From Volvox africanus (taxonomy: Eukaryota; Chlorophyta; Chlorophyceae; Chlamydomonadales; Volvocaceae), in the NCBI GenBank assembly GCA_030268105.1, contig BSDZ01000089.1, positions 1,736,001-1,800,000 on the forward strand: a stretch of 64,000 nt of DNA. Direction: 5' to 3'. Shown piece after piece: positions 34,076 to 53,800 of this stretch. The first letter of the stretch is position 1. Every line of letters starts with the position of its first letter. The notes under the pieces were generated by a model that was not told where the DNA came from, did no database searches, and was given only the letters and a program-made list of their open reading frames with translations. The translations under genes and the position numbers were made by a program.

Positions 34076-36852
34076 TGAGGCAGAATCCTAGATTATATTA
34101 CGACGTCGTTGACATAGCAGAAGTGTAGAATGCGACATAAGAAACGTTACGCCACTGTTCATCAAGGACGTTGCTGTTCGACGGCTTCAAGTCATCCGCA
34201 CTGGGTGGCAGGTTGGCATAATGCTTGCTCGTACAGCCATGTACGTGGATAATCCCTAGATTTTATAATCGATTTGGGTGTGTGCAAGCAAGTGTGCCTT
34301 ATGATGGCCCTTAGCTGTCAGACGTCCTTATTCAAAGTGCGTGTCGATACTGCGAATTGGCTAGCGGGTTGGACATCATATTTTGAGACAATCCGCCCAG
34401 CAGGTATACTTTTCCAGCGCATGGGACGCGCATGATGACGTAACATTCGTGAACTTTAATTTTAATATCGCCCACTTTTTCATGTGTGCGTGCGGTCAGC
34501 ACGCACAATGATTTTACGCGCACTGTATCGCCTCATTTGACAGCTCCTATCCACCCGGCCGATTATCTGCATGTCGAACAGGAATATAGGAATAAATTCA
34601 TGGGTCAAAATAACTTACCAACCGATGTGGCTTACAAGCTATTTGCCATTCACGTACCGGTTGTGCATGTCGACCCCCACATATCGGAAAAACACGCATA
34701 CTGTAGCGGAAATTTGACCTTGACTGCTAGCGGAAATTTCTACACGAATTTTACGGGCCTTCATCGCTTCACGATGCTTCAAGGCACCAGGCTATGAACA
34801 TGCAGACCACCAATAAGAACGAGCAGACCTACTGATCGGACATCAATCGGACCTCCGCGTCGACCTCAGTACTGTTAGGCGTTCGGCCGGCTGTAAGCCA
34901 GCGACGCGGCCAATCCTTATCCGCCGTTGTTCTGTGTCCCATACCTACCACTAGTGCCGCGCCGACACTCTTGCACCACCAGGGCACTTCCTGGGGCGCA
35001 TGTTGGCTTCACTTACTTTCACCTTCCATTCGGTTTTCTCCGACCTGTTGACTGTGCCACCGCCCAGTTGGGGCCGGCCACCCTGCGACTGCCCCTGCGT
35101 AGGGCCCTGCATCACTATCAATAGCCGTTGACATCTGCTTACGGGCCATCGTCTTCGCTTCTTGCTCAAAAACAATGAGCACTGCTCCCACGTGCTGGTG
35201 GAAGGCTCTGGCTGGAATAGCATCGACGTGCTGTTTTGAGTACAACAACACGCGACTTGAAAACGTTGCTGTCATAATGCTGCTGCAACGGCAGAGGTGC
35301 TTGGAGAGCCCATATTTGGTTGAGGTGCTTGAGGAAGCCCTTATTCACACCCGTTGCATTCAATTATGTGCACGAGTATGGGACCAGCTGCTGACGGATC
35401 AACGCCGCAGCGTCATCTTTTCGTCCAATACGTTGTGAAACCCCTTCAGATTCCAGTTTGGGCTACCGGTAACAGCAATATCGTAAGTCCATACCATATC
35501 CTGTGTAATCCTTTGCAGCATTTGGTTCAAATACGCTTTCTTAAAACACAATCTCAGCGCTATCAAATACCTTTCGAGGGAAGGCACAAGTACCGATATT
35601 CGGATGGCGGAGTGCCGGAGCCCGAGGTCCTAGATCCGGCATAACCTCGCCGTAATCCAAACATGTGGTGCCTTCCTACGACTTCAAAATGAATTTCTTA
35701 AACTGTAAGAGCGTCTTCGAAAGGAATTTATGAATGCGCCCGTAATTGCACTTCTTACTCCGTCCCCCCCCTCCGAGCTGTTACTTCATCACGCGAAAAA
35801 TGGATGTCCTGATGACGTGTGCAAACGAAGGTAGGCTATCACGGGGCTTCCTGAGGATGACTGGGGACTGATTCAGGGTTCAGAGTGACGCGACCCCGCC
35901 CTGGGCATTTAGGGGTGTGGCCTGATTTGTAACGAAGCATGCCAACACAAATCGAGCACACTGCTTAGTCGTCACGCACTGCGCACATAATGACACCCGC
36001 TGCACTTGTAAGCCCTTTTCCCCAATCTCCAACGCGGACCAACCCACTTAGGCGTGGCGTCTTTCCTTCGTTCAATGGCAATAGTTGGCCTTATCCAGAC
36101 CGCCAAGACGTCAGGCTGAATTTTTGATGGCCCAAAAGCTTCAATGCATAAATCGGCAACGTCAGAGAACCCCTCTACATCCGCACAAAACGAGGATGCC
36201 CGCAGAAACACTCTTGAGTGAGCCCCCAGCCAGGTCCCAGCTACAAAGAGGTTTGGGCACCTACAAAGAGCTGATCTTCAGAATCGGATGCAACGTGCCC
36301 GAAACAGCACTCTAGTTGTTCCCTGATCAATCGGTTTAACAAACACCAATACCAATTTACGGTCCCTGCTGCTTCAGAGCTTTCCAAAGGCATACGTGCG
36401 CATCAGCATACCCGCACCGCGTTGTGAGGAGACAGGGTAGACCTACCGTCCAAGGTTCGCACGGCCCTAACCATTTGCCACGGATTCTCATCCGTGCGGG
36501 ATCCCACAACCCAGAGCGTTAATTTCAACTTATTCCCTAAGGAATTAAGACTGCGGAGGTTCGCCCTGAGATAGCCCGTAGGATCCGTTTCCCTCTTGCC
36601 CGTCCTCTTCCCCCGCGTGGCGCGATGTCTTCACGCAACTTGCAAGCGTTACGTGATGCGGACGTGATGCCACTGACGCTATTCTAATTGGAACCGTGGA
36701 AACCAGGCATGCGCATACATGCCATCTGTTCTTGCGTGATGCCATGTTATCTTAACCCGCCTTACCCACCCTCTTCTTCCCCTGAGGAGCATAGGCTCCA
36801 AATCCTGTTCCCTGAACCCTAGCCCCGGGCAAAGCTTCAGCCCGCATAACCC
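34076..36852. other. Intergenic region without a recognised gene
   Basis: Scattered plus-strand ORFs have some coding flavour (34486-34797 with VEQEYRNKFMGQNNLPTDVA; 35175-35438 with LVEVLEEALIHTRCIQLCAR), but there are no splice-supported neighbours and no known motif. They may be decayed mobile-element pieces. Confidence 0.35.
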
Positions 36853-36857
36853 TTACA
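36853..36857 (-). terminator. TGTAA poly(A) signal of the RRM protein gene
   Basis: TTACA on the plus strand, 71 bases past the RRM gene stop codon on the minus strand. Confidence 0.6.
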
Positions 36858-36927
36858 CCGCTAGGCTGATGCGGTGAATGCCTCTCGGCTAAGCAGCTAT
36901 TTGCATGGCCTTTCAACCTGTAACTCT

Positions 36928-39900
36928 TTACCTTCCATGGCCAAGCCCTCCGCCGGGCATTCTGCCACGGCCACCTAGGAAACCGTGACCAGGCATAGGT
37001 ACACGGGATTCCAGCATGCCGAAACCGCCCACACCCAGCGGCATCCCGCCCATGCCCCGTCCGCCGAATACCGGCCCTGGGATAACCCCAGGTCCGGGAG
37101 GGAACCCTGAACCTACGAACTCTGGACCCCGACCGAACTCCATGCCCGGCCTGAACTCAGGTAGTGGTCCCCGCATCCGCATCAGCCCACCAGGCCCCGG
37201 CCGCACAGCCTCGCGCATCGGGCCCCGGCCGCCCTGTGAAGGCCCCGTGCCCCGTCCCCTTGCGTTTCCGGACAAGGACATCGCACCTGACTCTGAAGGC
37301 TTGCTGCCGCCGTTACTTTTAGGCCCGTCTGCGAAGCCCCCGTCAATGTATGTGTTGGTTGCTGCGTTGCCTGGCTTGCCCCGCTGGGAACCTGATCCAG
37401 TGGCCTCGGGGCCCGTGGACTGTCCCGGTTCTGCTCCAGCGCGTTTCTGAGTATCACCGCTGTTGCTGTCAACTCGAGGCCCGGTGCTGACTTTGGCGCC
37501 CGGATGAGGGGGATCCAGAACGGTCGTCGAACCGATGCCGCGGTTAACAGTCGCCGGATCTTTGAGAGGTCGGGCATATACTGGACGAAATACATATGAA
37601 GTGTCGCCCTCCATATCAAGGCGGTAGCCATTCAGCGCTGACATGGCCGCAGTTGCTGTCTGAATGTCAGTGAAGTCGATGAACGCCTTGGCCGTCTTCT
37701 CGTTGGAACGGTTTGGGTTATCCTTCACCACAAGGCGAAGCGTCTGCAACACAACCATGACGGCGATGGGAGGTTTACAGGGGTGAGCAGCTTGTACCGC
37801 AGAAATCTGGAAGGAATAACGCAACAGCAGCACCTAAAGCCACATCTTCGATGGGAAATTCCCGAGAAATTTAGTTTCTAGACCATATATGAATATGACG
37901 CATAATTAAGTAAAATGTACCAAAAAGGAAAGGAATGAGCTAGCCCAGCCTAGGGCTGCATACTCTTACTACTTACGATGACACGGTGGCTGTTGATGGG
38001 TTATGTTCATGATCCATCTGACGGTAGATACTTATGAGAATGTATCCGAGGTTGCAAACACGATACCTTGCGCATTACAGGCATCCAAGCGCCACGCCCC
38101 TAGTAAATACCCGCGTGAATCAGCTATTTGAAGACCGATATGTGAATCATTGTGAGGTTTGATCTGGAGGACACGAATTACCCACCGCCTTACACATTTC
38201 AAGCTAAAGCCCGAAACTGTACCATCTTTCCTCGCATCAAGAAAATCCAAAATAGACAGATAGAAGATTGTTGTCCGCGCACTTGTGATTATACCCTTAT
38301 ACAAAACTAGCTGGTTAATGCCTCTATACACCCCGTACTTACCACGAAGCCCGCGTATGGCCGGAAGATGTGCGTGAGCTCGCGGTGTGTGACATCCGGC
38401 GGCAATTTATCCAAATACAGCGAATTCGTTGCATCTCCAGGAAGCTGCTGAGGCACGCTGCCCCCAGATGATGCCGGAGGCTTTTGCTGCTTCTGCAGCG
38501 AGGCCGGTTGCTGCTGTTGCTGTAACTTCTGCTGGGATTGTACCTGCCTTTGCTGCCGGGGTGGCTGGGATTGCTGCTTCTGTTGCTGCTGCGACTTCGG
38601 TTGTGTGAGCTGTGGCTGCTTCCGCGGTGGCGGTGGCGGGGGTTGCTTCAGGGACGGCGCAGAGCCCATATAACCTTGCTGATCGGCACCGTTCATCTGG
38701 CCCTGCACAGCGACCGTGTTTGCCGCCCGCTGCTGCTGCTTCTGCTGCTGCTGGTTAAACACACCTTCGAACTGTGGCGCTTGTTGCGACATGACCTGCT
38801 GCTGCTGCTGTTGCTGTTGTCGCAGCACTTGTTGCAAGTCGCTCATGGCGGGCTGTTCAGACGGTCGCGCCTGCTGCTGGTAATCAAACGCAGTCGCAGG
38901 CTGCTGTTGCCCAAAGGTTGACATACCTTGGACAGGCTGCGGCTGATGGCCCATTCCCATCCCAGATGCAAGGGGACCCACCGCGTTAAGTTGCTGCTGC
39001 GGCTGCAGCTGCTGCTGCGGCGGCATACTGCCTTGGAAATACACAGCCTTTGGCCCTAATCCCACCTGAGCCTGACCCATGCCACCCGGCCCAGTTGCGC
39101 CCATGAAGGAGGCATCGCCTGAATACGCGCGCCACGAGTACGCACATCATAAAACGCACATGTGCAAGGCGAACGAAGAGTTCAAGCTATGCCCAATCTT
39201 TGGAGAGATTTCAATTATCATGGCATTTGCTGCCATTATGCTCTGTATGGACTTTTACCAATCTTCTTTATCTTGGCGCTTAACGCAATGCATCCACTCG
39301 AAAAATTACAGTTCTAAGGGATTTGCTTTCACACAGAATATTCTTTATGAAGTAATTTTACGTGCTTAAATTACATTCAAGTTTTAAAAAAACCCGACGG
39401 CCTTCGTATGCCAGGCTTGCACGGTACCAGGTCCATTTGCGAAACACGAGTAGCAAATGGGTCGATGCCGTCAGCTGACCTTCTAGTATCTCGCTATTCC
39501 TTTGTCCTACACAATAAGAATACTTTGCCACATCCGGGAACGTGGTGCAACAACTCCTCCATCCCCTCAGGCAGCAAGCATTAAAAAGAGGTCGTTTTCC
39601 ACTCTCGTGGGTGGGCGCGCGTTTATAAGGTTATGGATGTAACCCGCTGACATACTAACACAGCCAAACCACCATCCCAGATTTGAAGCCCAGACGATAC
39701 GAAATGGGCCCAAGACGTATACATGGCTTATTTGCACCATCATCTTTTCAGATACACAGGGAAGCCTAACCCGACATGCACTCACCTGCTCCCATAGGCC
39801 CAATGGCGCTGCCAAGGAGGTTACTGGGGTTTGCGTTCACCAATTGCACCCCTTGCTGTTGCACCACCTGCTGCTGCATCCCCTGTGGCTGCATCCCCTG

Positions 39901-40896
39901 CGGTTGCATGCCTTGTTGCAGCATGGACTGTTGTTGCATGCCCTGCTGGAGCATCCCCTGGGGTTGCATCCCCGGTAGCTGTGCGCCCTGAACTGGCAGC
40001 CTCTGAAACATCATTCCCTGAAGCTGCATGCTAGGTGCCGTTACTTGCATTCCCTGGGGTTGTATCCCTTGCTGTTGCATCCCCTGCAGTTGCATTCCCT
40101 GCAGTTGCATTCCCTGCTGTACGCTTCCCGGCTGCAGTGGAGCCGCTGGCTGCAAGGCTTGCTGCTGCATTGGCTGCGATAATCCTGTGGTACGGGAAGC
40201 AAACCAAATTGTAGCTAGGTCTTGGACCCGTTACATTCAGGCTTAAGGCTTTGCTGCACCTGAAACCGGCCCCGTGACATGCGACGCTCTTTCTTAAGCG
40301 GACTTTACCATAGTTCATGTGGGCAGGATTGTTGATTTGGCTGTTGGGGTTTGGGAAGACCTGCAAGTATCATCAAGGCCGTCGGTCTTTTGCTGCCACA
40401 GCAACGGGTTGAATAGCCGTGTGCAACCAGATTATAACCTGACCAACTCACCATTTCGTCCGGCCTTGCCTGCTTGAAAGAGAATTCTGCAAACGGGAGG
40501 CAAACAGCCAGGGATGTCGTCTTGCCTTGTTTAGAACGAACAGTGCCAGCGCAAGGGCCTACTAACAATGCCGAAATATGGAACTGTGGTTTTGGGTTGG
40601 TATCGGGATATGGGAAGCACGACAACCTAGCACCCAGCTAGCAAGTTACTTGCAACGATCCTAACCCGCAAGCAATGAAACGTTGTCATATGCGGCAGCA
40701 TTTGTGTGAAAAGAGCGCCAAAAGCTTTACTTGATAGTCCATTACTCGGCAAGCTCATTTCCTCTTCCTCTTTGCGAGATACTAAAGCCGCAAGCTCCGC
40801 TTAGCGTCGAACGCTCCTCCACTTACCATATCCCCGAGTAGGTACGCCGGGCTCAAAGCCCTCAAAAACGTTGCGCACACGCTTTCCAAATTCCAT
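36928..40896 (-). CDS. RNA-binding protein, single RRM with Met/Gln-rich region
   Basis: Six minus-strand exons, every phase closing: 40827-40896 (ATG), 40452-40486, 40309-40360, 39786-40184, 38343-39118 and 36928-37743 (TAA). They encode 715 residues. The N-terminus is MEFGKRVRNVFEGFEPG. Exon 4 is built of imperfect GMQxQ units. Exon 5 has long Gln runs and a Pro run. The RRM (about residues 417-503) is split by an intron: NSLYLDKLPPDVTHRELTHI (RNP2-like), then TLRLVVKDN and AKAFIDFTDIQTATAAMSAL (RNP1-like FIDF). It is closest to plant single-RRM proteins of the NSRB/RBPMS type, with the plant hallmark LPxDxTxRELxHIFRPxxGF. The C-terminal 210 residues are Gly/Pro/Arg-rich (RGG-like) with MPGHGFLGGRGRM. 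It likely binds mRNA, and the tracts favour phase-separated granules; target and compartment are unknown. Confidence 0.85.
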
Positions 40897-43800
40897 TTCA
40901 GGATTACCGATTTCCGAACTGCCTCAACTAGTTGAGTTGTAATCTTCAATATATAAAAATGGATATTTTAAACCCAGCTACATATTGCTACATATTGTGA
41001 TTTCGGTTTGCTTCTTACAAAACGCAAGGCCTGCACGCTTCTACGGGCCGTAAGGCCCACTCGTCCCGGTGTCCATTGAAGCTCCCAAGGGCATACAACG
41101 GACAAGGAAGCGAAGTAAGTAGGGACACGAAGAAGCCTGATATCGTATATTTGTCGGAAGATGGCGTTGTACTGTCCCGGCTATCCCTCTCAAGCGCGGG
41201 ACGTCATAAAGTGTGTTAGCTATCACGTCGACGAATGTCACCCGGATTGCTTCCGCTTCTGTCGTATGCCACCAGCAGCACCCCTACCTTAACGTCGATG
41301 TGTTGATATCTTTTTGCCATCAACTTATACACAAGATCGCATGGCTTCCCTACCCTGTCAGGCCGTGTTCCCCCTGACGGCGACATGTCTATCGTACTGG
41401 AATCTGGCGCTGCTACCGGTGAGGGAACGGGTGAACATTCTGGCCAACTATAGGCTAGCGGTTTCTGAGATTCTGGAGGAGTTGAAATATCAGATGAGTT
41501 GATCAGGTTAGGCAATGAATTCAAGTGAACCATCGCGAGTCGCCAACTAATCATTAACTAGGGGTGAAGATGTGCCGGTATGTATCAACATGGTATGGGT
41601 GAACCGTGCCACCTGAAGGAGTACATCCCCTTGAAGCACCATATGAGTCTGGCCCGCGTCAGACACATGTTGGTGTTGGGGCTATCGAGGTTTATCGCCC
41701 AAATGGTTGGGGACAATCGGATCGTAACTGCCTTGTCTGTGATGAAGTCGAAGATGAATATCATGTGCTGATGGAAATCATGTGCTTATATGTGCTGATA
41801 TTCGGCATACCACAGCATAGGGCAGGAAGTGTGTGTGTTGGGGGGAGTCGATGTCCGAAGGCAATACGCGAGTATTGAGTGCGACAATCAGAGCTTGCTG
41901 GCCAACGCATTACGAGGTATACCCAAACTCAGGGGAATCAGAATTGACACCGTTAATTGAAGGGTCTTTTTATATATCCTTTCTTGTTCCTCGGTTTGTC
42001 TAATTTGACCTTTGTATTTCTTTTGCTTACTCTTTCTTGTTCTTGAGTCTGTGAGCCTTCTGACTCGTTTGGGCCTTACGAGCTCATGAAGCTTTCTTGT
42101 AACAATCACATCCCGGCCACTGGCATGATATCACCTGCCTGTAGCCACTTTCTTGAATCACTGGAATATAGGGCCAAAGCTTTCCATCGCCACGCCTGCT
42201 GTGATGCTTTTGCAGTTGCTGTTGCCTGTTCAGGACCTTTCGCAGGCTCACAGACCGCTTGTTTCTTTATATCTGCCGCCTACCGTGACATAGTAAAGTC
42301 AGCGGCGTCCTCTCGAGCTCCTATGGCCGCTTGGGTCAGCTTTCAAGTGCCGGGCGGCACTGGTGAGGCCACCAAGTGGCAGTCCGTGTCTGCGGCCCCG
42401 TTCTGTTTCCCGTCCTGGTTCGAAGGATGTTCCAAACATCGCGAAATCTGATCTCCGAGCTCACCAGCTTCCTCCACCGCCTCGTGGCCATCATCATCTT
42501 TGAGATTAACCACCATCAATTCTCAAGAAATCATCTGCCTCCTCCCGCGCCTCCACCGTCCTTGCCTCGCGCCGATCCTCTCCCTACCACCACCAATCCA
42601 CGTTCAGGCAGAATGGGGCTCGTGATGCGCTGCCATGCCAGCGAAATGAAAGTCTTTCTGATTTTAGGATCATAGTCGTACAGATATGGGAAAGCATGCG
42701 TGGAGAGGGCATATTAACCTCTCTTGAGTGGTGTAGGTTGGGATAGGGCGACAGTGGGCACGGGGTAAAGAAAGTCAGCCTCCTGGGAGACGCACCAGGT
42801 TGGGAGCTTGTATCCACATGGGCGGGCGTCAGAATCTGTAGGTTGGGCCGAGGTGACTGGAATTCGTGTTGATGCAGTTGCACAGGGCTTGCCATTCGCG
42901 TGTTGAGGAAGGTGAGGAGGTATGGATGCGGTGAGCAGGTTGTTTGGAACTGGAGTCGTCCGTGATGGGCGGGTGTTACTGGGGAAAGTTTTATTTAACA
43001 TTTTCGTTCTAATTTACTTTTGATTTAAGCCATCAGACGCCCGATCGCACTAGCCGACAGAGAGTCTAAGAGGGACGTGGTGCGCTTCGGATAGGGTGCT
43101 CCGAAGTTAACTAAGATCGCACTGGAAGGCGTCGGCCAGATTCCAGCACCCCCAAGGTGCGTTCCGCGTGCTGCGGCCCAGATATGCAGGACCGCATGGT
43201 CGACTTCCCCTGCGTCTGCCAGTGACTAGGCTGCGGTGGTATGCACTAGCTTCAGAAGGTGGCTTGGGTTAAGGCAGTCTTAAGAAGGCCGTGCGCACAG
43301 CTGCGCAACGGGCTCATCACGGTTATCACAGGGCAGGTAGGCGGGCCGGGAGATGCTCTACATACCATACCCCAATGCGACTCATATGCCATATCCATAT
43401 CCATGAAAACAAATAAGGCCAACGCATACAAGTATATTATATCACACTGATGCGGACATGCATGCCGCAGGAACACGTACCGCTATCATGGTCCCATGCA
43501 GTTTAACCATGCGTCCGTTCAGGCCTTGTGCCATTACTCATTTGCCCGCAACCTCGTCCAGCAGCAGAGAGCCGTATCATGTCTCACTCATGGCAGGATA
43601 TTTCTTGAGTTAGATAACTAGTCCATATTATTGCTCGTTATTTAGCAATACCCCAAACATGCAACAGACCTCCATGCCGTCATCATTGTACACTTTGAAG
43701 TCGCTGGCAGTCATATTATGCCATCGCCTGCCGGCCCTACGTTACGTAATCAGCCCATGCGGTTCCCCTGTTGTGTATGGTGTGCGGTTTCACATCTCCG

Positions 43801-45170
43801 CTTTTCCTCTGCTTTCCCGCTGCTCGTAAGCCTTCGGTTGCAGAATATGCTGCTGCTAGAGGCTGCTAACTGTACAAAGAGGGGAGCGGGCCCGTTTTTC
43901 CCATAGGCTTGACGACGTCGAGGACTTCCCGTGACCATTGCCTTCCCAGTTCTTCCCCGATAATCAAAACTAGGAGGCGCAGTCAGCCGGTCAGCCACTT
44001 CGGCGACATAAAACTACATCGACTTTACCATGAGCATCGATATGAAGCGAATCGGAGCCGCCCCGCCCGCGTCATCCTGCAGCTTGACTTCAGTTGTGTA
44101 TGCATGTGTGTATGTGATATGTGCAGGAATGCACGTGTCCAGGACTGGGGTATTTGGGACGGAAGCATTCGTTGTGTGACAGCGGTGCGGTTATTTGTCT
44201 GGCAGCAACGATTTCGATGTCTAGATGCAGTTACCTGGAGACCGAATGCGACGACGGGCTTCAACGTCACTGTACACATCTCATACTTCATACTCCATTT
44301 CAAAGTAGCAATCTATCGTTACCCCGTGCAAGTGCCACAATAAATACCGTAGGATATCGTCTGGGTGTTGCGAACTCAACTAACGCCAAGTCGTACCTGA
44401 CCCGACGAGGTCCGGTCAACATGATTACTAAAAAGTTATACGCAGCAGTTCACAATTGTATATAACCGTTGGGTTGCCCCACTGCTCCGTACTGCCATTA
44501 ATGGATACCCAGTGTCCTGTATGGCGAACGGTACGACATGGCGCTGAGTTCACATCCAGAGGCGCAAGGATTGAATGCGGCCCATCCTATATCTGAATGC
44601 GACACAAACCATATCCGGTTATCTCAGAGGGAATAACTGTAGGCTAGGTAGTAGGTATCCACCTCCCAGTGATTAGATGCGGCACGCCTCTGGTACCCAG
44701 AAGCGCAGCTGACCCGCGGGCCAGCATTTTCCTTCGAACAATTAGCAGGCACCTGAAGAGTTCCAAAGTGCTAAAGGAGGAGCATTTCGCATTGCAAAGT
44801 AGACGGTGCGGAACAGGGTGCGGACGGGGTATGGGGATTGCCTCCTGTCCTACGTTTTGCTCATCTCAACGATCCTGCGCCTTTGGCACACGCTTGCTGT
44901 TTGTCGAATCTTTCTGTAAAACCATGGTTTTGTTTCATGCATTCAGCCTTAGCTTGTCCTTTCGGGTCGTGGCGTTGCTGGGTACCGTTAGTGCCGGTAA
45001 GGATGTGCGCACTTATCGTTGTGTGCCGACTTTTAAACATAAATTGTTCACAATACCTTTCCTACCGTATTGGTACATATGTATGTGATAACCAATTTCA
45101 ACCACTTAATGTTGCAAAGACGTTTCCGTGGAAATGCTGTAGTTGTAACTCCCACATCCGAGGACCCAAT
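40897..45170. other. Intergenic region with retroelement debris
   Basis: Apart from the retroelement tail at 41606-41878 no gene is recognised. Open stretches at 42086-42451 (+) and 42584-43001 (-) lack motifs. 44.66-45.17 kb should hold the 5' UTR and promoter of the BTB gene; no clear TATA box was identified. Confidence 0.4.
41606..41878 (+). mobile_element. Non-LTR retrotransposon C-terminal fragment
   Basis: Reads GAIEVYRPNGWGQSDRNC, then CLVCDEVEDEYHVLMEIMC. The pattern RxCxxC...VEDExHxLxxC is the zinc-binding tail that follows reverse transcriptase in many LINE-type elements. The rest of the element is not recognisable nearby, so this is a 3' remnant. Confidence 0.5.
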
Positions 45171-50859
<5,689 letters not shown>

Positions 50860-53800
50860 GTGACGAGAGAGGCACAGCATGCATCGCATGCGCGATACGC
50901 TGGGAAGAGAGCAGCGGACGCGGCCGGGTGCCGGGCCTTTGCACCCGGCTGGCGGGCTGCCGGCTCGCGAGGCGGGCCGGGCCGAAGCTTCTTTTCCATT
51001 GTCGGTATTTGGGGAACTTGACGGCACCAAAGGATCGAAGCCGAGCTGGGGTACCGCTGCCACGAGCAGCGTCGTGCGTCTTACTGTCACCGAAATCAGT
51101 GATTTTGTTGTACCATTCGGACGCCATGACGGTGGCGTTGACGGTTGAAAGTGTAGCCAAGGAACACAAGGGTGACGATTGGATGTTGACCTGTTGGCGG
51201 CTGCAAACCCTTGTTGCGGCCGCGCCCGTCCGTCCGTCCGTCTTGCCTAGCAATGTTAACCTTTCGGAAGTATTGGCTGTCCGTTGGGACAAAGGATGAG
51301 GGGTTAGGAGAAGGCGTCAGCGGACGGAGAAGGGGCGGTTTCCCATCCTGGGACGTTCAGCAACGCCATATGGTTTATAGCCCTTACTTTAGCGGCCGGC
51401 TCTGCGTGGTCATACATTGCCTGCGGCGCTTCTAATGGCAGTGTGCACTCCAACTTCTATGTCGACCGCATGCGCATTGAACGCTCCGCCGCATTGTACA
51501 TGGAATCTCCCACCACACAACGCGACCGATGCTGTGCGCGGTAACGTCGTAACGCTGGCGGTACTGGGCCCTATGGTTGTGTCTTCTCAGTGGGTGGAGA
51601 TGACCCGAGCGGAGATGACCCGCCGTGGACAGCAGTGGGAAGCATTGTTAGAAGCATAAAGCGCTGAAGACAATTTACTGAAGTACTGAGGGCTGAGCAG
51701 GTTGCAGCACATCTAAATGGTTGCTGGTTATCACCGTTGGGCCACGAATGGAAGAACATATATGCGCCGCATTAAATGCCGTTTCCGAAGGATGTTCGGT
51801 GCAATCATCCTGGAGAAACTTATCATCGAGTGTTGGGCTTCGCAATCCGGGCGCGCCTCAAGCTTGGGTGCTGTAGTACGTTATGAGCCGGCGGTGCTCC
51901 TGTTTATTGCGTGGACCCAGCTGCCCATCTTTGCGGCGACAGTACCCAATGTGTGTGTGTGCATGTGTGTGTTTGGGGTGGGGGGAGAGGGGGCAGGAAA
52001 TGAGAAGGGAGAGAGGCAGCGCAGTTCGGACAGCAAGGGTGGGTCGTCATTGCCGAATCCATTACGGCGCGGTTCTATGGCCTCGGGAGCACCTCTCCCG
52101 GCTTGATGCACTGTAAGTGCCGAGGAAATTCTAGTGCCGGGGTCCCCAGTTAGGCAGTGTTGCTGTCGTGACCATCACCATCCTGACATCCCGTGATGTC
52201 GAATTCTGGAGGAGTGAGGAGCCCACTCCTTAGGGCCTTACCTGACCAGCTTGTACGCCATATTGTTCCTGTCCCTTCTGTCCTTTCAATCGGCGACTAG
52301 CTGCTTTGAACCCTTCGAGGAGATGGGTTCTAGGGTTGGTTTCCGTCTCTTGACCTTCATCATACGACTGACCTCGCCTCCAGAATGTACTCGCCTGCCC
52401 CTAATGCCCCCAAAAGCCCAACTGCCCATGTTGTATGGAGGCAGTCTCCTCTCTGGGTTGGAGTCCGCCAGGGGCCCTGGCAATGCTGTGAGCCCGCAGT
52501 GTTGGCGCAGCTCCTCTAGCGACTCTCCGTTCGCCACCAGGCATCATGCACCATCAGCATTCGTGCAGCCATCTAGCACCGCCTGTACAATATAGGCTGC
52601 GTCCCCAACACACCATGGGATTCATCCCCGAACACTAATACCGGCGCCGGCGCCGGGGCTTAGGGCCGGGGAACAGCCCCAGAGCGTCACGTCACGGTTC
52701 GACAGCTATTGCTGTTGAACGAACGGTGGAATGAAAAGGTTCGAAGGGCGCCAGTTGGGGGAGTTATTCATGGCGGCAGATATTCGGGGCGGGCTTGAGC
52801 AAAGAAGGAGTTACAGCAATGTCAAGGGTGCACTAATGGAGACGACGTGTGAGTTCAGCTTTCAGAGAGCCTAGTGGTTTCAATGAGATGGGCCTCTCTG
52901 AGATGTTATGTCACGACAAAGTGGTACTACACCGAATACACTTTGTGCCAGACGTACAGACGTACAGACGTACACCAGAAGAAGAACGGACTATTATAAA
53001 TGGGTGCTCGTTGTATATGTTTATTGAGAGACATCGGGAAATACTTCGGCAATAAGCTTTGCGTTTGCGCAAAAGGTTGGCTAGCTTTGCGGGTGACCAG
53101 AGCAGGGTGACCAGAGCAGGGTAACTCATATCAGCGCCAAAGCAGCGCTGGTATTTGGTGTAATGATTGACTGACTGACATCGAGATAGGTGGGATAGTA
53201 GTTGCAGTGGTTGGGAAATTGGGCTATTTGAGCGGCAGTTATTGGCGGCGGACCTTAGCAAACCACCTTTTGCACGACCTATGCATGCATCAACTGATGG
53301 TTGTTCCAACGACATTAGTTGCAGTACACGACCCCGGGGAATCTTCAGTGTACTGCAGCCCGGCAGATTAGTCTTCACGAAGTTGGACATCAGATCCACT
53401 CTCGCGCTTGAAAATAAAGCCCCTGCGGCATCCGCTGTCGTAAGCCTCCAACGCGATTTTTGCATTTAGGCGCGTGTGCATCGCTCGGGCTGCTCTGGCA
53501 TCGCTACTACTCCACTGCCAACGTGACAACGCACACCCTGCCGGTCTGACCAGTATGTGTGTCAGTCCAATGTATGTGTAATATCAAATTGTTGATCATT
53601 GCTTGCGCTAGCTTCCCTTGCATCCGTGGTGGCAGTATTCCATGACTGGCCGAGATGCACTCCGACCCCCATCCCGCCACAAGGGCTGGTCTGCGGGAGC
53701 GAGAGGGCTGCCGGCTCGGACCTCCGGACCTTTGAATACATAGTCAGGGTGGTCGAAGGGCCTGAATGTCCACCTGTCAGAGGACCTACGTTGCCTAGTA

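Noticed and set aside
37016..37450. Pro-rich plus-strand ORF, and a Leu-rich one at 38538-38921
   Set aside because: Antisense images of the Gly/Pro-rich and Gln-rich parts of the RRM protein, whose exons close in phase on the minus strand.
43091..43130. 5S rRNA-like words (CTCCGAAGTTAA)
   Set aside because: Only a dozen bases match; the rest of the 5S structure and its internal promoter are missing.
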